NCBI GenBank assembly: GCA_963573385.1
Contig: CAUYLG010075573.1
Coordinates: 62,001-126,000, forward strand
Direction of reading: 5' to 3'
DNA: 64,000 nt
DNA from: Cacajao melanocephalus
Taxonomy: Eukaryota > Chordata > Mammalia > Primates > Pitheciidae
The position numbers and the translations under genes were made by a program. Each line of letters starts with the position of its first letter. The stretch's first letter is position 1. Shown here piece after piece: positions 40,796-57,057 of the stretch. Below the pieces are notes generated by a model, which worked only from the letters and a program-made list of their open reading frames with translations, was not told the origin of the DNA and made no database searches.

Positions 40796-41031
40796 TTTTT
40801 TTTTTTTTAAGACAGAGTCTTGCTCTGTCGCCCAGGCTGGACTGCAGTGGCGCGATCTCAGCTTACTGCAACTTCCACCTCCTTGGTTCAAGCAATTTCC
40901 CTGCCTCAGCCTCCCTAGCAGCTGAGATTACAGGCTCACGCCACCACACCCAGCTAATTTTATTTTTAGTAGAGGTGAGGTTTCACCACGTTGGCCAGAC
41001 TGGTCTTGAACTCATGACCTCAGGCAATCGG
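40796..41031 (-). mobile_element. Alu, 5' truncated
   Basis: T-rich tail and most of the body. It stops about 40 nt short of the Alu head at CAGGCAATCGGC. Confidence 0.9.
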
Positions 41032-41065
41032 CATTCTTTCTTTCATTAACTGTGCAGACAATCTC

Positions 41066-41213
41066 TGACTTATGACAGTTTGACTTAACAATTTTTCAAC
41101 TTTACAATAGATTTATTGGGACATTAAATGCATTTTTGACTTAAGATATTTTCAACTTACCATTGGCTTATTGGGATACAACCCCACTGTAAGTCAAGGA
41201 GCATCTGTGTATA
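41066..41213. mobile_element. Tigger-like nonautonomous DNA transposon
   Basis: Inverted ends: 'ctctgacttatgacagtttg' at the left and 'ccactgtaagtcaaggagca' at the right. Inner phrases are 'cgacttta'-like repeats and 'ttgggatacaacccc'. Short derivative of a TcMar element. Confidence 0.65.
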
Positions 41214-41324
41214 CTTCAGTCTCTTGTATCTTCCTTTTGACCAACTTGACCGCCCTGGTGGGTCTCTCATTAATGAGTTAAGTGAATCTCTGTCATGTGT
41301 TCACTATATATTTGCATGAAGTGT

Positions 41325-42070
<746 letters not shown>

Positions 42071-42268
42071 AACTCACTGCTGAGTTAATTCAGCACATAT
42101 TTATTGAGCACTTACATGACAGGCACTGTTCTAGGCTCTGAGGATAATGAAGGGAACAAAACAAAGAGCTCTGCTTTCACGGGGTGTCCACATCGGCGGG
42201 AAAGACAGGCGTTAAAGGAAAGAAACAATGCGTGTGTGCTGGTGACAAAGCCTAATGAGAAAAGATAA

Positions 42269-43044
<776 letters not shown>

Positions 43045-43281
43045 TGACCCTGGAGAAAGTGAAGGAGTCGCCACAGGGATGTGAGGACAATATTCCAATC
43101 ACAGGGACAAGCAAGTGCAAAGGCCCTGGGGCAGGAGTGTCCTGGCCTGTCTGAGGACCAGCAAGGAGGTCTATGTGACTGGAACAGAGGGAGCAAGGGG
43201 GAGATGAGCAGGCGATGAGGGGACACTGGGCCAGATCACTGGGGCCTTGTAGGTCACTGCAGGCACTTCCCCTTTTACTCA

Positions 43282-43729
<448 letters not shown>

Positions 43730-43934
43730 TCACAGTTAGGAGGATGTTGCTTGAATTCAGGAAAGATTTGAGGTGTTTCTCACTGGCAGATAATCTCTCC
43801 AATCTGAAAACCCTAGTTTGTCATCATGGGGGAAGGGAGTCTCTACCCAGGAGAAAACATGCAGATGGCTTTTGAGGGCATGAAGCTTGTTTGCCTCCTT
43901 GTCCAGAGACTTTAGCTACCATTCAAATGTTCTT

Positions 43935-44060
43935 TGGGGCCTCAGCTTGTGACTAATTCATCAAACATGAGTTGAACTCTCGTCACATGTCAGAGATCAT
44001 GCCTTGCATTAAGGCTACAATGGAAAGCAAGACTTACGTGATCCCCTCTTCCCCAGAGCA
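43935..44060 (-). mobile_element. L2 fragment
   Basis: 'attcatcaaacatgagttgaac', 'gtcagagatcatgccttgc', 'gaaagcaagac'. Antisense L2, weakly preserved. Confidence 0.5.
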
Positions 44061-44129
44061 AGGTCATGATCATTAGGGCAGACCCAGAAAACCCTGTGGC
44101 TTTGAGTCACCAGTGTATGATGGGACCAA

Positions 44130-44149
44130 AAAAAAAAAAAAAAAAAAAT
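44130..44149. repeat. A20 homopolymer
   Basis: Pure A run without an adjacent recognisable SINE on its left; origin unclear. Confidence 0.9.
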
Positions 44150-44424
44150 TCATCTCCTGCTCAATTTCATTAGCATTAAGTGGCCTCCTTTCTGAGCAGC
44201 GACAGCTGTTGGGAAACTCGTGGGGGTTGCCCCAGCTAAGATGTAAAATGCTCACCATCCACCAAGTCATTGCTTAGTTATTTACTTAATATAATAAAGT
44301 CAGGGAAAGGTCAGTTAAGAAATAAACACTTCACGGCAGTGTTCTCAATGATGGTGAGATGCTGGAAACAAACAAGCTACCCGTCTAACAGTATGTGCCG
44401 AGAGCAAGAGTGTATATATGTGCA

Positions 44425-45160
<736 letters not shown>

Positions 45161-45719
45161 AGGCACATAGAATCTGTCTATGTCCACATTTATATACATA
45201 CTGTGTACATTCTCAGTTTACTGGCAGAGATTCTCATAACATCCTATGAAGTGCAATATCCCACTGTTTCACCCTTATTCCTCCCAGGCTACTCTGCATG
45301 CTGCAGCCAGAGAGATCCTGTTCCAAGCTCTGTCTGCTCCTGTCCCTCCCGGTTCCTTAGTTTACAGGAAGCGATCTTTGTTACCTCCATGTGTCCTCCC
45401 TCCCTCCTAAGGCAGGTTGCTGAGCTGAGTTTGATGTTGCTGTTTAATGATAAACAGATTTCAGATAACACATCTGCACAGAGTGAGCCGTAATTCAGGG
45501 CTTAAATGGACCACTTGAAATCTGATTCGGCTCTGGAGGAAAAATTGTCTGTGCTGGTTTTATTACATGATGTAGAGACAGAGCCAAACAGGAAAGCAGG
45601 CAGGTGACAATGGAGACAGATCAAAGCAGTGGTGCTACAACATATGCATTTTGTTCAACTTACCCTCATATCTTTGGCATCTAATATTTCCATATAGTAG
45701 GAGCTCACCACACTTCTTT
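45161..45719. other. Intergenic non-repeat sequence
   Basis: No repeat or coding signal recognised. The stretch 45,410-45,650 is the least repeat-like and could be conserved. Confidence 0.35.
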
Positions 45720-45979
45720 CTTTTTTTTTTCTGAGACGGAGTCTCACTGTGTCACCAGGCTGGAGTGCAGTGGGTGGGTCTTCTTGTGCCTCAGCCTCTA
45801 GAGTAGCTGGGACTACAAGCACGCACCACCACGCCCAGCTAATTTATTTTTTTTCTTTTTGAATTTTTAGTAGAGATGGGGTTTTTGGCCAGGATGGTCT
45901 CAATCTCCTGACTTCGTTATCCGCCCGCCTCTGCCTCCCAAAGTGCTGGGATTACAGGCGTGAGACACCATGCCCGGCT
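45720..45979 (-). mobile_element. Alu with internal deletion
   Basis: Antisense; the 'cgatctcggctcactgcaacc' portion is missing after GTGCAGTGGGTGGG. Head at 45,979. Confidence 0.9.
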
Positions 45980-46008
45980 GCACACTTTTTGATTTTTATT
46001 TATTATAT

Positions 46009-46639
<631 letters not shown>

Positions 46640-46830
46640 ACCATAGCTGATGTACACCATCTCACTTAATCCTGACAATGACCGGTTAGAAAGGCATCAA
46701 TACCCTCATGCCACAAACGAAGAAAAGGCTTCCAGGAGCAGCCTTGCCCACAGCTTACCTACCACTAAGTGGGAGAGCTGGGAACCAAGCTCAGACCCTG
46801 GGACTCCAGAGTCTACTTTGTAGATTCCCA
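46640..46830 (-). mobile_element. MIR
   Basis: Antisense MIR: 'ctcacttaatcctgacaatg', 'agcttacctaccactaagtg', 'ccaagctcagaccctgg'. Confidence 0.7.
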
Positions 46831-46979
46831 TCACATCCATGATAACAACAAGCTTTACAAAAATCAAACAATCAGTGTTTGTGCTAGAATGCTGGGATCA
46901 GAGTCATGGATTATTTTTTCTTCAAAATTGTAAAATTCTGTTAAAATAATCAACTTGCCTTTAGAGTAGAAAAATATAC

Positions 46980-47170
46980 TTTTTTTTTTTTTTTTTTTTG
47001 TAGGCTAACTGAGATTTAAAGAATGCTTTATTTCCCTGGGTGGTCTGGCAAAGAAAGAAGAAACCTACATAACATGAAAAGGGATGAAAAACAAGAAATT
47101 CTCGGATAAGTGGGAAAAGGAAGGGTCTGTAAGGGTGACTGGATCAAGAATAATGAAGGAGCATTAAATA
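46980..47170 (-). pseudogene. 3' end of an unidentified poly(A)-tailed retrocopy
   Basis: On the minus strand, non-SINE sequence ends in AATAAA (47,027-47,032 on +), and after 26 more nt comes a 20-A tail (T20 at 46,980-46,999). That is the geometry of an mRNA 3' end made by cleavage and polyadenylation, then reverse transcribed. The parent gene is not recognised and the 5' limit (about 47,170) is a guess. Confidence 0.5.
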
Positions 47171-47404
47171 ATAATGTCACCACTTCAACTCACTGATAAT
47201 ACGAACACATTGTAGCTAATGTATCATTTCACATGATTGAAGTTGCCATCACCTTCATCGTCTCCGTTCATCTCAGTGTCAACTCAGGACTGAGTAGCAT
47301 GCAGGACAAACAGGGCTTTCTTCCTTATGTAGGAACCAAGTTACAGAAAATTAGTGATTTCTCGAAGGTCTTAGAGTGACTTGGGGACTGAATTAAGAAT
47401 GGAA

Positions 47405-47445
47405 TCCAGGCAGGCATAGTGGCACATGCCTGTAATCCACCTGCT
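47405..47445 (+). mobile_element. 40-bp Alu fragment
   Basis: 'ccaggcaggcatagtggcac' and 'atgcctgtaatccacctgc' only. Confidence 0.6.
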
Positions 47446-47689
47446 CATCTACCTTCTGAATCTAAAAGTTGAAAAAAAGTTTCATCTGTTACTATTACCA
47501 CCGCTCTCATCAGAAAAGTCTCTAAGAATTGGGTAGCTGTCCTCTTCACGATGGTGGATACAAGGGTCCCCAAATTGTAATTTTTGTTTGAAAGAAAGCT
47601 TGAATTTTATCATTGGCAATAAATGCTGTCAGATGCACTAAGCCCTTCCTGTGCAAACCTCACCTTCCCTTCTAAGGACTCTGGGAATA

Positions 47690-47885
47690 ATAATGACAAT
47701 TTTCACCATTTATTAAGCTCTCGATGTATGTCGGACATCTTGCTAAGCAATTTGCATCTGTTATCTTACCACGTTCCTTTTCACAGTCTCTCTGGGAGGT
47801 ATTATTTCTCCCATTTTGTAGATGAGGAAACTGAAGTCCTGAGCTGTTAGGTACTTGCTTAAGGCTACACAGTTAGTGACACTCC
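47690..47885 (-). mobile_element. MIR, well preserved
   Basis: Antisense: 'catttattaagctctcgatg', 'ctcccattttgtagatgagg', 'aaactgaagtcctgagc', 'ttgcttaaggctacacagtt'. Confidence 0.88.
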
Positions 47886-48042
47886 TTTATACTTTCAGAG
47901 TTCCAGAAAAGAACTCTTGGGAAACACCTACCCATCAAGATCTATCTCAAATGTTACCTCCCTGGGAAGCCTTATTACCAACCTGGACAATGAGAAAAAC
48001 TCCCTTACCATTTGTTGGATGGTAGTTTAAAAGCACCAGGCA

Positions 48043-48361
48043 CTGGGCGAAGTAGGTCCCGCCTGGAATCCCAGTACCTTGGGAGGCTGAGGCAAGTGGA
48101 TCACTTGAGGTTGGGAGTTCGAGACCAGCCTGGCCAACATGGCGAAACCCTGTCTCTACTAAAAATACAAAACTTAGCTGGGCGTAGTGGTGCATGCCTA
48201 TAATCCCAGCTACTTGGGTGGCTGAAGCAGGAGAATAGTTTGAACCTGGAAGGCGGAAGTTGCAGTGAGCTGAGATAGTGCTGCTGTACTTCAGCCTGGG
48301 CAACAGAGTGAAACTCCATCTCAAAAAAAATAAATAAATAAAAATTAAAAATAAAAAAATA
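48043..48361 (+). mobile_element. Alu, full length, inside a MIR
   Basis: 15-bp target-site duplication TAAAAGCACCAGGCA at 48,028-48,042 and 48,362-48,376. Tail (AAAT)n-rich. Confidence 0.94.
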
Positions 48362-48371
48362 TAAAAGCACC

Positions 48372-49110
48372 AGGCAGCACACTCCACGTGCTACCTCCAT
48401 TACTTCATTTCCTCCTGGCAACAGGCTTATAGAACAGGTGGCGTTATTTCCCCCGTCAGAGTTTCCTGTTGTTGCTGGAACAAATCACAAAATTTACCAG
48501 CTTAAATCAACACAGGTTTTTTGGTTTAAAGTTCTGTAGCTCAGAAGACTTACGGGCCTAAATCAAGGTGTAAGGAAGGTTATGTTCCTTCTGGAAGTTC
48601 TAGGAGTAAACGTTCGTCCTTGTTCAGCTCCTACAGGTCACTCGCATTCCTTGGCTGGTGGTACCTTCCTCCGTTTTCAAAACCAGTAGCTTAGCATCTT
48701 CAAATCTCTCCCTCTCTCTTGCTGCTTCTGTTTTCACATCTCTTTGTGACCTGACTCTCTTGCCCCTCCTTCTTTCCCTCATAAGGACCCTTGTAATTAC
48801 ATGGGACCCACCAGTCATAATTGGATTATTTCCTAGGATAACCCATCTCTCAAGGCCCTTAACATTATTACGTCTGCAATGTTCCTTTTGCCATGTGAAG
48901 TAATATATTCACAGGTTCTGAGGTTGGGGCATGAACATCTTTGAGTGGGGGGTATTATTCCGTCCATCATACCACCTTCTACAAAACATTCACGGAAAAC
49001 TTAGGTAACTTTCCCAGGTTCACACAGCCAGTGAGTGGGGGATTCCAGATTTGAACTTGAGCCTTTCTTGACTCCCAGACCTAGGCCACTATCCCTAGAC
49101 TCATGGGAGA
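48372..49110 (-). mobile_element. MIR split by an MLT1 LTR
   Basis: Outer MIR parts are 48,372-48,457 ('attacttcatttcctcctgg', 'ggtggcgttatttccccc') and 48,985-49,110 ('aacttaggtaactttcccag', 'cacacagccagtgagtgg'). The MLT1 lies between. Confidence 0.72.
48458..48970 (-). mobile_element. MLT1-type MaLR LTR
   Basis: Antisense landmarks: 'gtttcctgttgttgctggaac', 'tctgtagctcagaagactta', 'aaggacccttgtaattac', 'tatattcacaggttctgag', 'acatctttgagtggggg'. Nested in MIR. Confidence 0.88.
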
Positions 49111-49114
49111 AACC

Positions 49115-49805
<691 letters not shown>

Positions 49806-50379
49806 CAGGGTCTGCTAAGCACTGCAGGCCTTAGTGCTTGTTCATGTTTTCCTTTTAACATCTATTTGTTTGTATTGAAGACATGTGTTAATATCTATGT
49901 GAATTATTTGAAAATGAAGACTGGGATCTTTTGTTTATTATCACTTTTATTTGTTGTTTAAGTAACCATATGATAAAAATCAGACACGACTATAAATCAC
50001 CAGCGAGTTTTCATGTTCCCCCGTTTCTATCCATGTGCAGACATCACTTCTCCATGGCTACAATCATAGCATAACACTATATGGTATTGTTTTCCCCAAC
50101 TTTTTGTTATGAAACTTTTCAAACAAACAGAGAAAAGCTGAAATATATAGCACCACTTAGAGCTGACAATTATAAACATCTTGCCATATTGCTTTCTCTC
50201 CCTGAATGTTTATGTATGTGTATGATTTTATCTTTTGTTGAACCATTAGACAATAGTTCGCAGGCACTATGGTCTTCACTCCTAAATTCTTCAGAATGCA
50301 TCTCCTCGCAATAAGGACATTCTCTCAATGAGTCCAGTATCATTATTACACTATAAAATCACCAATAATTCAGGCTGAG

Positions 50380-50672
50380 GGCCAGACGTGGTGGCTCATG
50401 CCTGTAATCCCAGCAGTTTGGGAGGCTGAGGCAGGCAGATTACAAGGTAAGGAGTTCGAGACCAGCCTGGCCAACACAGTGAAACCCTATCTCTAGTAAA
50501 AATAGAAAAATTAGCCAGACATGGTGGTGTGTGCCTGTAGTCCCAGCTACTTGGGAGGCTGAGGCAGGAGAATCGCTTGAAGGGAGGTAGAAATTGTGGT
50601 GAACTGAGATCACATCAGTACATCCCAGCCTGGGCAACAGAGCGAGCCTCCGTTTCAAAAAATAGTAATAAT
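50380..50672 (+). mobile_element. Alu
   Basis: Forward dimer with an AATAGTAATAATAA tail; inserted in the L1-type repeat. Confidence 0.93.
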
Positions 50673-50679
50673 AATTCAG

Positions 50680-50967
<288 letters not shown>

Positions 50968-51146
50968 AATAATTCACTAAGATCACTTATATTCAATCCA
51001 TATTCAAATATCTCTGTCAACAAATAAATAGTAAAACCAGTTTAAAAGACATATGAGGATCCAAGCAAGATTGACACATTGTATCCGGTTATGCGTTTCT
51101 ACCTCTCCTATTGTGGAACGACCTCTCCCTGCCACTTATATTTTTC

Positions 51147-51475
<329 letters not shown>

Positions 51476-51654
51476 CCACTTATATTTTTCATGGCATCCC
51501 ATTTATGAAGAGACCAGGTCCGTATTTCATGTAAGGTGGGAATGGATCTTCCTGTTAATCTCCTCAGTTTAGCGTTGGGTCTAGCAAGAGTAAGCTATCT
51601 GTAGGTGTTTGCGGAACAAATGAAACCAATGATAATGATTATTAATGACAATCA

Positions 51655-51835
51655 CGGTAGCCAATTTTTATTGACGTTCTCTTGGCCAGTGTGCTCACAT
51701 TAATCTAGTTTGAACCTCACAGAAATCTTACGCGTTATGACATATTTGTCTTATTCACAGGTGAGGAGACCAAGGCTTAGGAAACGGAAGTCGCTTGTCT
51801 GAAATCACAGCTCTAAAAGGGGCCAGAACCGGCAG
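51655..51835 (-). mobile_element. MIR
   Basis: Antisense: 'ttattgacgttctcttggcc', 'aacctcacagaaatcttac', 'caggtgaggagaccaagg', 'gtctgaaatcacagctc'. Confidence 0.7.
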
Positions 51836-51889
51836 GGGCCCTTTTTTCTTGAAGAATGAATGAACCAACAAACCCAAGGCTGGTTTGCC

Positions 51890-52020
51890 TGTGCACACGC
51901 ACGGACGTGTGCAATACGTAGCACTTGCTGAATGCTTGCTACTTGGCAGGCCCCGCGTCAAGCACTTTACGCCCTACGTTTTGTTTTCGTCTGTTTTGCT
52001 TTTCTCCCCTAATGCCTAGC
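51890..52020. mobile_element. MIR/L2 relics upstream of USP10
   Basis: 'cgtagcacttgctgaatgct' and 'gtcaagcactttacgcc' resemble antisense MIR/L2 ends. Weak. Confidence 0.4.
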
Positions 52021-52539
52021 AAAAGGCGTGGCCCAGACGCCCGGCTAGGACTCGGGGTGTAAATGAAGAGGGAACAAATGAATGAATGGGCGGCAAAGGG
52101 ATCTTCATAAACCAGACCCTCCTCCGGGATCTTCTGCTAACACTCCCGAGGCCCCCGCCCAGGGACGCCAAGGGCGGCTCGTGGGCCCCGTGCCGACCTC
52201 AGGCCGCGGCTCCCGGGCTCCGGGCGCCCAGGTAACCCCCAGCAGGTGGGGAGACGGGGCCGCCAGCGCCTCGGCGTTGCCACCTCCACCTGCCAGCTCT
52301 CTCTCCTTCCGGCTCCGCAGCCAGGCCCGGGCGGGCTCCTAATGTGCAGCTTCCCGGCCGCCTCCGCCCGAGGGGCGCGGGGCTCAGAGTCCGTGCAGCT
52401 CCCAGCGTGGCGGGGAAGGTCCGCGGCCCTGCCGGCGCACGCCCACCTGTCGGTCGCGCAGGCGCAGCAGCGCGCCGGCCTCCCCGCGCCCCGCGGCGCG
52501 CGGCCAGTGCGCAGGCGCGGCGGCCGATGCGAGTGTGTA

Positions 52540-52642
52540 TGTGCGGGCGAGAAGATGGCGGCGGCGGGGGAAGCAGCGTGAGCAGCCGGAGGAGCGCCGA
52601 GTCCCATTGAAACGGGCCGCCATGGCCCTCCACAGCCCGCAG
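52540..52642 (+). CDS. USP10: USP10 exon 1 (codons 1-7 coding)
   Basis: ATG at 52,622 in an ideal Kozak context (gccgccATGGcc) reads MALHSPQ, the known N-terminus of USP10. It is followed at 52,643 by donor CAG|GTAGCC in phase 0; coding part 52,622-52,642. Family knowledge: USP10 is a ubiquitin-specific cysteine protease acting on p53 and other substrates, and it binds G3BP. The catalytic domain lies in later exons that are not in this window; I did not find the next coding exon before 64,000. A separate ATG at 52,555 opens an 8-codon upstream ORF ending TGA 52,579-52,581. The exact 5' end is inferred. Confidence 0.93.
52555..52581 (+). CDS. USP10 upstream ORF (8 codons)
   Basis: ATG GCG GCG GCG GGG GAA GCA GCG TGA encodes MAAAGEAA. 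The start lies in a TISU-type context GAAGATGGCGGC. It ends 40 nt before the main ATG and does not overlap it. Function inferred, not shown. Confidence 0.55.
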   Translation: MAAAGEAA

Positions 52643-54251
52643 GTAGCCGCCGGCCCGCGCCCTCGGCCGGAAGGGGACCTGAGCCCGCGGCGAGCCGACG
52701 CGGTGACGGGCAGGCGGGCTCCCGCACCCTGCCCGGAGCGAGCGTGTGGGAGTGGGGGAGGGCGCCGGGACACGCTGCCCGGGCCTAGGCCGGAGCCACC
52801 CGCCGCCTCTGCGCCCGCCGCGCCTTCGTCCCCCAGAGTTGCCTGGGCCCCCTAGTCCCGGGGAGGCAGAAGGGCGGGGGCTCCGGGCCCCGCCTGGGGA
52901 GGGCGTGGGGGGCGCCGAAGGGGTTAACCTCCCCGGGGCCGGACCGCGGGGCGAGCCCGGGGTGTGGAGTGGGGCCCTCCCTGCCGCGCCGGCCCGGGGA
53001 GGCGGCCCGGGGGCACCGGGAGTCTCCTGGAGCGGCAAGAGCCCCAGAGCAGCTCAGGTTGCTGCCTCTGCCCGGAGCGAGCCTCAAAGATTTGGGGGTT
53101 CCCTGTTGCCCCCTTTCCCCAAAAGCCTTCCTTGTGAGCTTGATTGATGACGCGGGGGTTGCTAATTTTCTGGTTTTTAGCTAGAAGTCGCTGAGTAGCG
53201 GCCTTAGGCTACTGTTGCAAACAAAACTCGAAATAAGTCTCAAGGACCGTACTTTTACTTGCATTTGAGTGACATCCCTTGCACGAATCCATCCCAGCCA
53301 GGCTGACACTAACGCACCCTGTCTGAACAGTAACGAAAGCTTAGGGGCCCTTTACAATAATCCCGTAGTGGAAGGAAAGAGCTCATTTTGGGAGATGTGC
53401 GTGTAGAATTAAGCTCCTATTCCCCTCTCCCGTCCTTTCTCCCCTCTCCGCCATTATAATTATTCTGGGCAAAAATCGGCATGATATATTATTTGTCAGG
53501 CTTGCTTTAGACTACTAATTTGTTGACCTCTAGTCCGTATAAATTGTTGCATACTTTTAAACCATCTCAGTGTACGTTTGTATTAAATATGGGGAAATTA
53601 AACAAAGTAGCCATTGGGAAAACTGGTGGCAAGTAAACTTGTAACCCTTCAGAAGCACCTGGGTTTTGTTGCTCTTTTGCAGATAAAGTCAATCTGGCTA
53701 GACCTCATTTGAAAAACAATTTTCGTAACTGTTGAATGCGTGTTGTGGAATCTACAACGCGAAAACTTAAAAATTAGATCTTAATGAGAAGCTTCAATTT
53801 TGTTAAATTTACCGTAGTTTAAGTTTGCATCGGAACATCCTACCGTTAACGTTTCGTTCCCTTGTACATTTACTTTTGTAAGTAGTATAGTTCTTTGCAC
53901 CAAAAAAGGGATTAGTAGTTGAATAATTGTTATAAATGTGTAACTCAAAGATTTTCTTAAGTGATTTGGTATATTTAGCTTTGTTTAGACCTATTTAAAA
54001 AAAGATTTGACATTTGCTTTTTTTCTCAAATACTGATTAGCCGATTGTTAAAATTGGTATGAAAAAGTATAAAGGTCGTTATGAATTAATGTGTAATATT
54101 CCTTGTGATTTTGACATGAAGAAAGCGTCTTTAGGCATAACTCACTTTATTTAATAAGCATCAATCACAGTTGAAGGCTGATTGAAATGTTAATGGGGAT
54201 GGATAATATGTAAATTGTAATTTCATTGCTTTAATTGTCCCAGTATTTACG

Positions 54252-54535
54252 TGTTTTTTGTTTTATTATTATTATTATTGAGACGGAGTCTTGCTCTTTG
54301 GCCAGGCTGGAGTGCAGTGGCACAATCTCAGCTCAATGCAGTCTTTATCTCCTGGGCTCAAGCCATTCATCCTGCCTCAGCCTCCCGAGTAGCTGGGGTT
54401 ACAGGTGTGCACCACCACACCCAGCTAATTTTTTAGTAGAGAAGGGGTTTCACCGTGTTGGCCAGGATGGTCTGCATTTCTTGACGTTGTGATTTGCCCA
54501 CCTCAGCCTCCCAAAGTGAGCCACCGTGCCCGGCC
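54252..54535 (-). mobile_element. Alu with small deletions
   Basis: (TTA)n tail, antisense body, head at 54,535. 'ggtatttttagt' and 'gctgggattacaggcg' parts are shortened. Confidence 0.92.
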
Positions 54536-54705
54536 CTTATTTATGTTTTATGCAACAGCATTAGCTATACACATCTTTAGAGAATTGGAGTAGCAAAAGT
54601 TGGCTCAACATAAATGTTAGCAACACTTTGGGTTTATTTTTTTAAAGTGTAATTTAAATGCTTTTAAGTTCTAGCATGGAGAAAGTAGCAAAGGAGATAG
54701 TTTAA

Positions 54706-55108
<403 letters not shown>

Positions 55109-55199
55109 TAGTTACTGGTTCCTGCCTGAATCATTCTGAGCGTTTTCATAAATTTGTTTTATTTGGTTGCCTACTACCCTAAGAGTCTTGGAGCCTTAA

Positions 55200-55290
55200 T
55201 GGCCATTCATTCATTCAACAAATACTGATTGTTTATCATGTGCTAAGTGCCATGATATGCATATTACTTGTTTATGTTGGGAATAACAGC
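55200..55290 (-). mobile_element. L2 3' end
   Basis: 'ccattcattcattcaacaaa', 'tactgattgtttatcatgtg', 'ctaagtgccatgatatgc'. Confidence 0.7.
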
Positions 55291-55313
55291 TACAAATTAG
55301 ACGTCTTCTTTTA

Positions 55314-55661
<348 letters not shown>

Positions 55662-56312
55662 ATAAAAATGTTTCTAGGTTAATAACCCTATTTTCAGTTA
55701 TTAGAAAGTGTTGGTTGATCCCTTTTGTCTATATTGAAGTGTAATAGTGAAAAATTTGGAAACATTTTGAGGCCAATAGCTTTCAACATTTTAGCAAAAG
55801 CAAGTGAACTTTTAACAGTTTAAGTCCAAGTGAATATCTTTGTCGCTTAGGGGACTGATGAAATTATTTGGAGTAATTAATTTGAAGCTACCAGTTTTGC
55901 CTTACACCTGAAAAAATGTGATTATTGATGTCATTTTATAGTGAGATCTCCAGAATAATGCTTCCTGCACCCAAGTTGAATATCATGCAGTTGGCTCCTG
56001 TCCTTGTCTCTGCATAGACTCACCCCAGTCTTTTTTTTAACCTTGTGATAGCAGGGCCCCCACATTTTACATGATGGAATGCCTTGGATTCCACTTCCAG
56101 CATAGGGCAGAACGTTGCTGTATTGCTGAATATCTGTTTATAGCTGACAGCTGGATTAGTGTTAATTCTTGAAAGAGATACATTTTTATTAGAGTCTCAC
56201 ATGAGCAGCTGAAGGAAATTATTTGAAATTTTGACACTGTGTTTGGAAATAAGAGTTTTCCTTTGCACAGTGGCAGCAAGATATTTAAACATGTCCTAAG
56301 ACTAGGTATCCT

Positions 56313-56613
56313 GGCCGGGCGAGGTGGCTCATGCCTGTAATCCCAGCACTTTAGGAGGCCAAGGTGGGTGGATCATGAGGTCAGGAGTTCAAGACCAGCA
56401 TCACCAACGTGGTGAAATTCCGTCTCTACTAAAAATACAAAAATTAGCTGGGCATGGTGGTGTGCGCCTGTAGCACCTTTAGTGTGCTATTCGGGATGCT
56501 GAGGCAGGAGAATCGCTTGAATCTGATAGGCGGAGGTGGTGAGTGGAGATTTGCACCGCTGTACTCCATCCTGGGCGACAGAGCAAGACTCCGTCTCAGG
56601 AAAAAAAAAAAAT
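56313..56613 (+). mobile_element. Alu
   Basis: Full dimer; a small insertion (CACCTTTAGTGTG) lies in the right arm at about 56,475. A13 tail. Confidence 0.93.
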
Positions 56614-57057
56614 AACGAAATATTTTAAGTTTGTGAGCCAGTGGTCACCTGAGTTGTTTCTACAGATGGCCTCTGCAAACCCCACACTGTAGCAGGGCGT
56701 CACCTTCATGCTCTTGAGCCCATCTTGTTGAGACCACAGTGCTCTGAAATTCCAGTGAATAATAAGTGGGCCTTCCACATTCTGAATTCCTCACTAAAGC
56801 AAAAGGACATGCATTCCAGTGTTCTCTTACTTAGAAGTGATAGGATTTAAGTAGTGATTCACTTAGGAAAACTTAAAGGAGCAAAGGATTACAAAGCTTA
56901 ATGATTGCTGTTTAACGCCAAGTCTAAGCGGCACATTGCATTGTGCTGTGCTCAGAATGTAACATTCAAGTAATTGAGAAAGGTGGTATCATCTCCAGTT
57001 GAAATAGTTACATCAGGGTTTTTGTTTCTGTTTTTTGTTTTTTTTAAAATATTTCAG

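Larger units (their letters stand above)
52020..53090. promoter_or_regulatory. USP10: CpG island and USP10 promoter
   Basis: Dense CpG/GC block around the first USP10 exon, with no TATA box. Two NRF1-like sites, CGCGCAGGCGCA (52,455-52,466) and TGCGCAGGCGCG (52,508-52,519), lie 53 bp apart just upstream of an AAGATGGCGGC YY1/TISU element (52,552-52,562). Transcription therefore probably starts close to 52,520-52,550. Long frames on both strands here reflect GC content. Confidence 0.92.

Noticed and set aside
52137..53038. Antisense frames of 196 and 279 codons in the USP10 CpG island
   Set aside because: Same compositional cause; no conserved motif and no splice structure.
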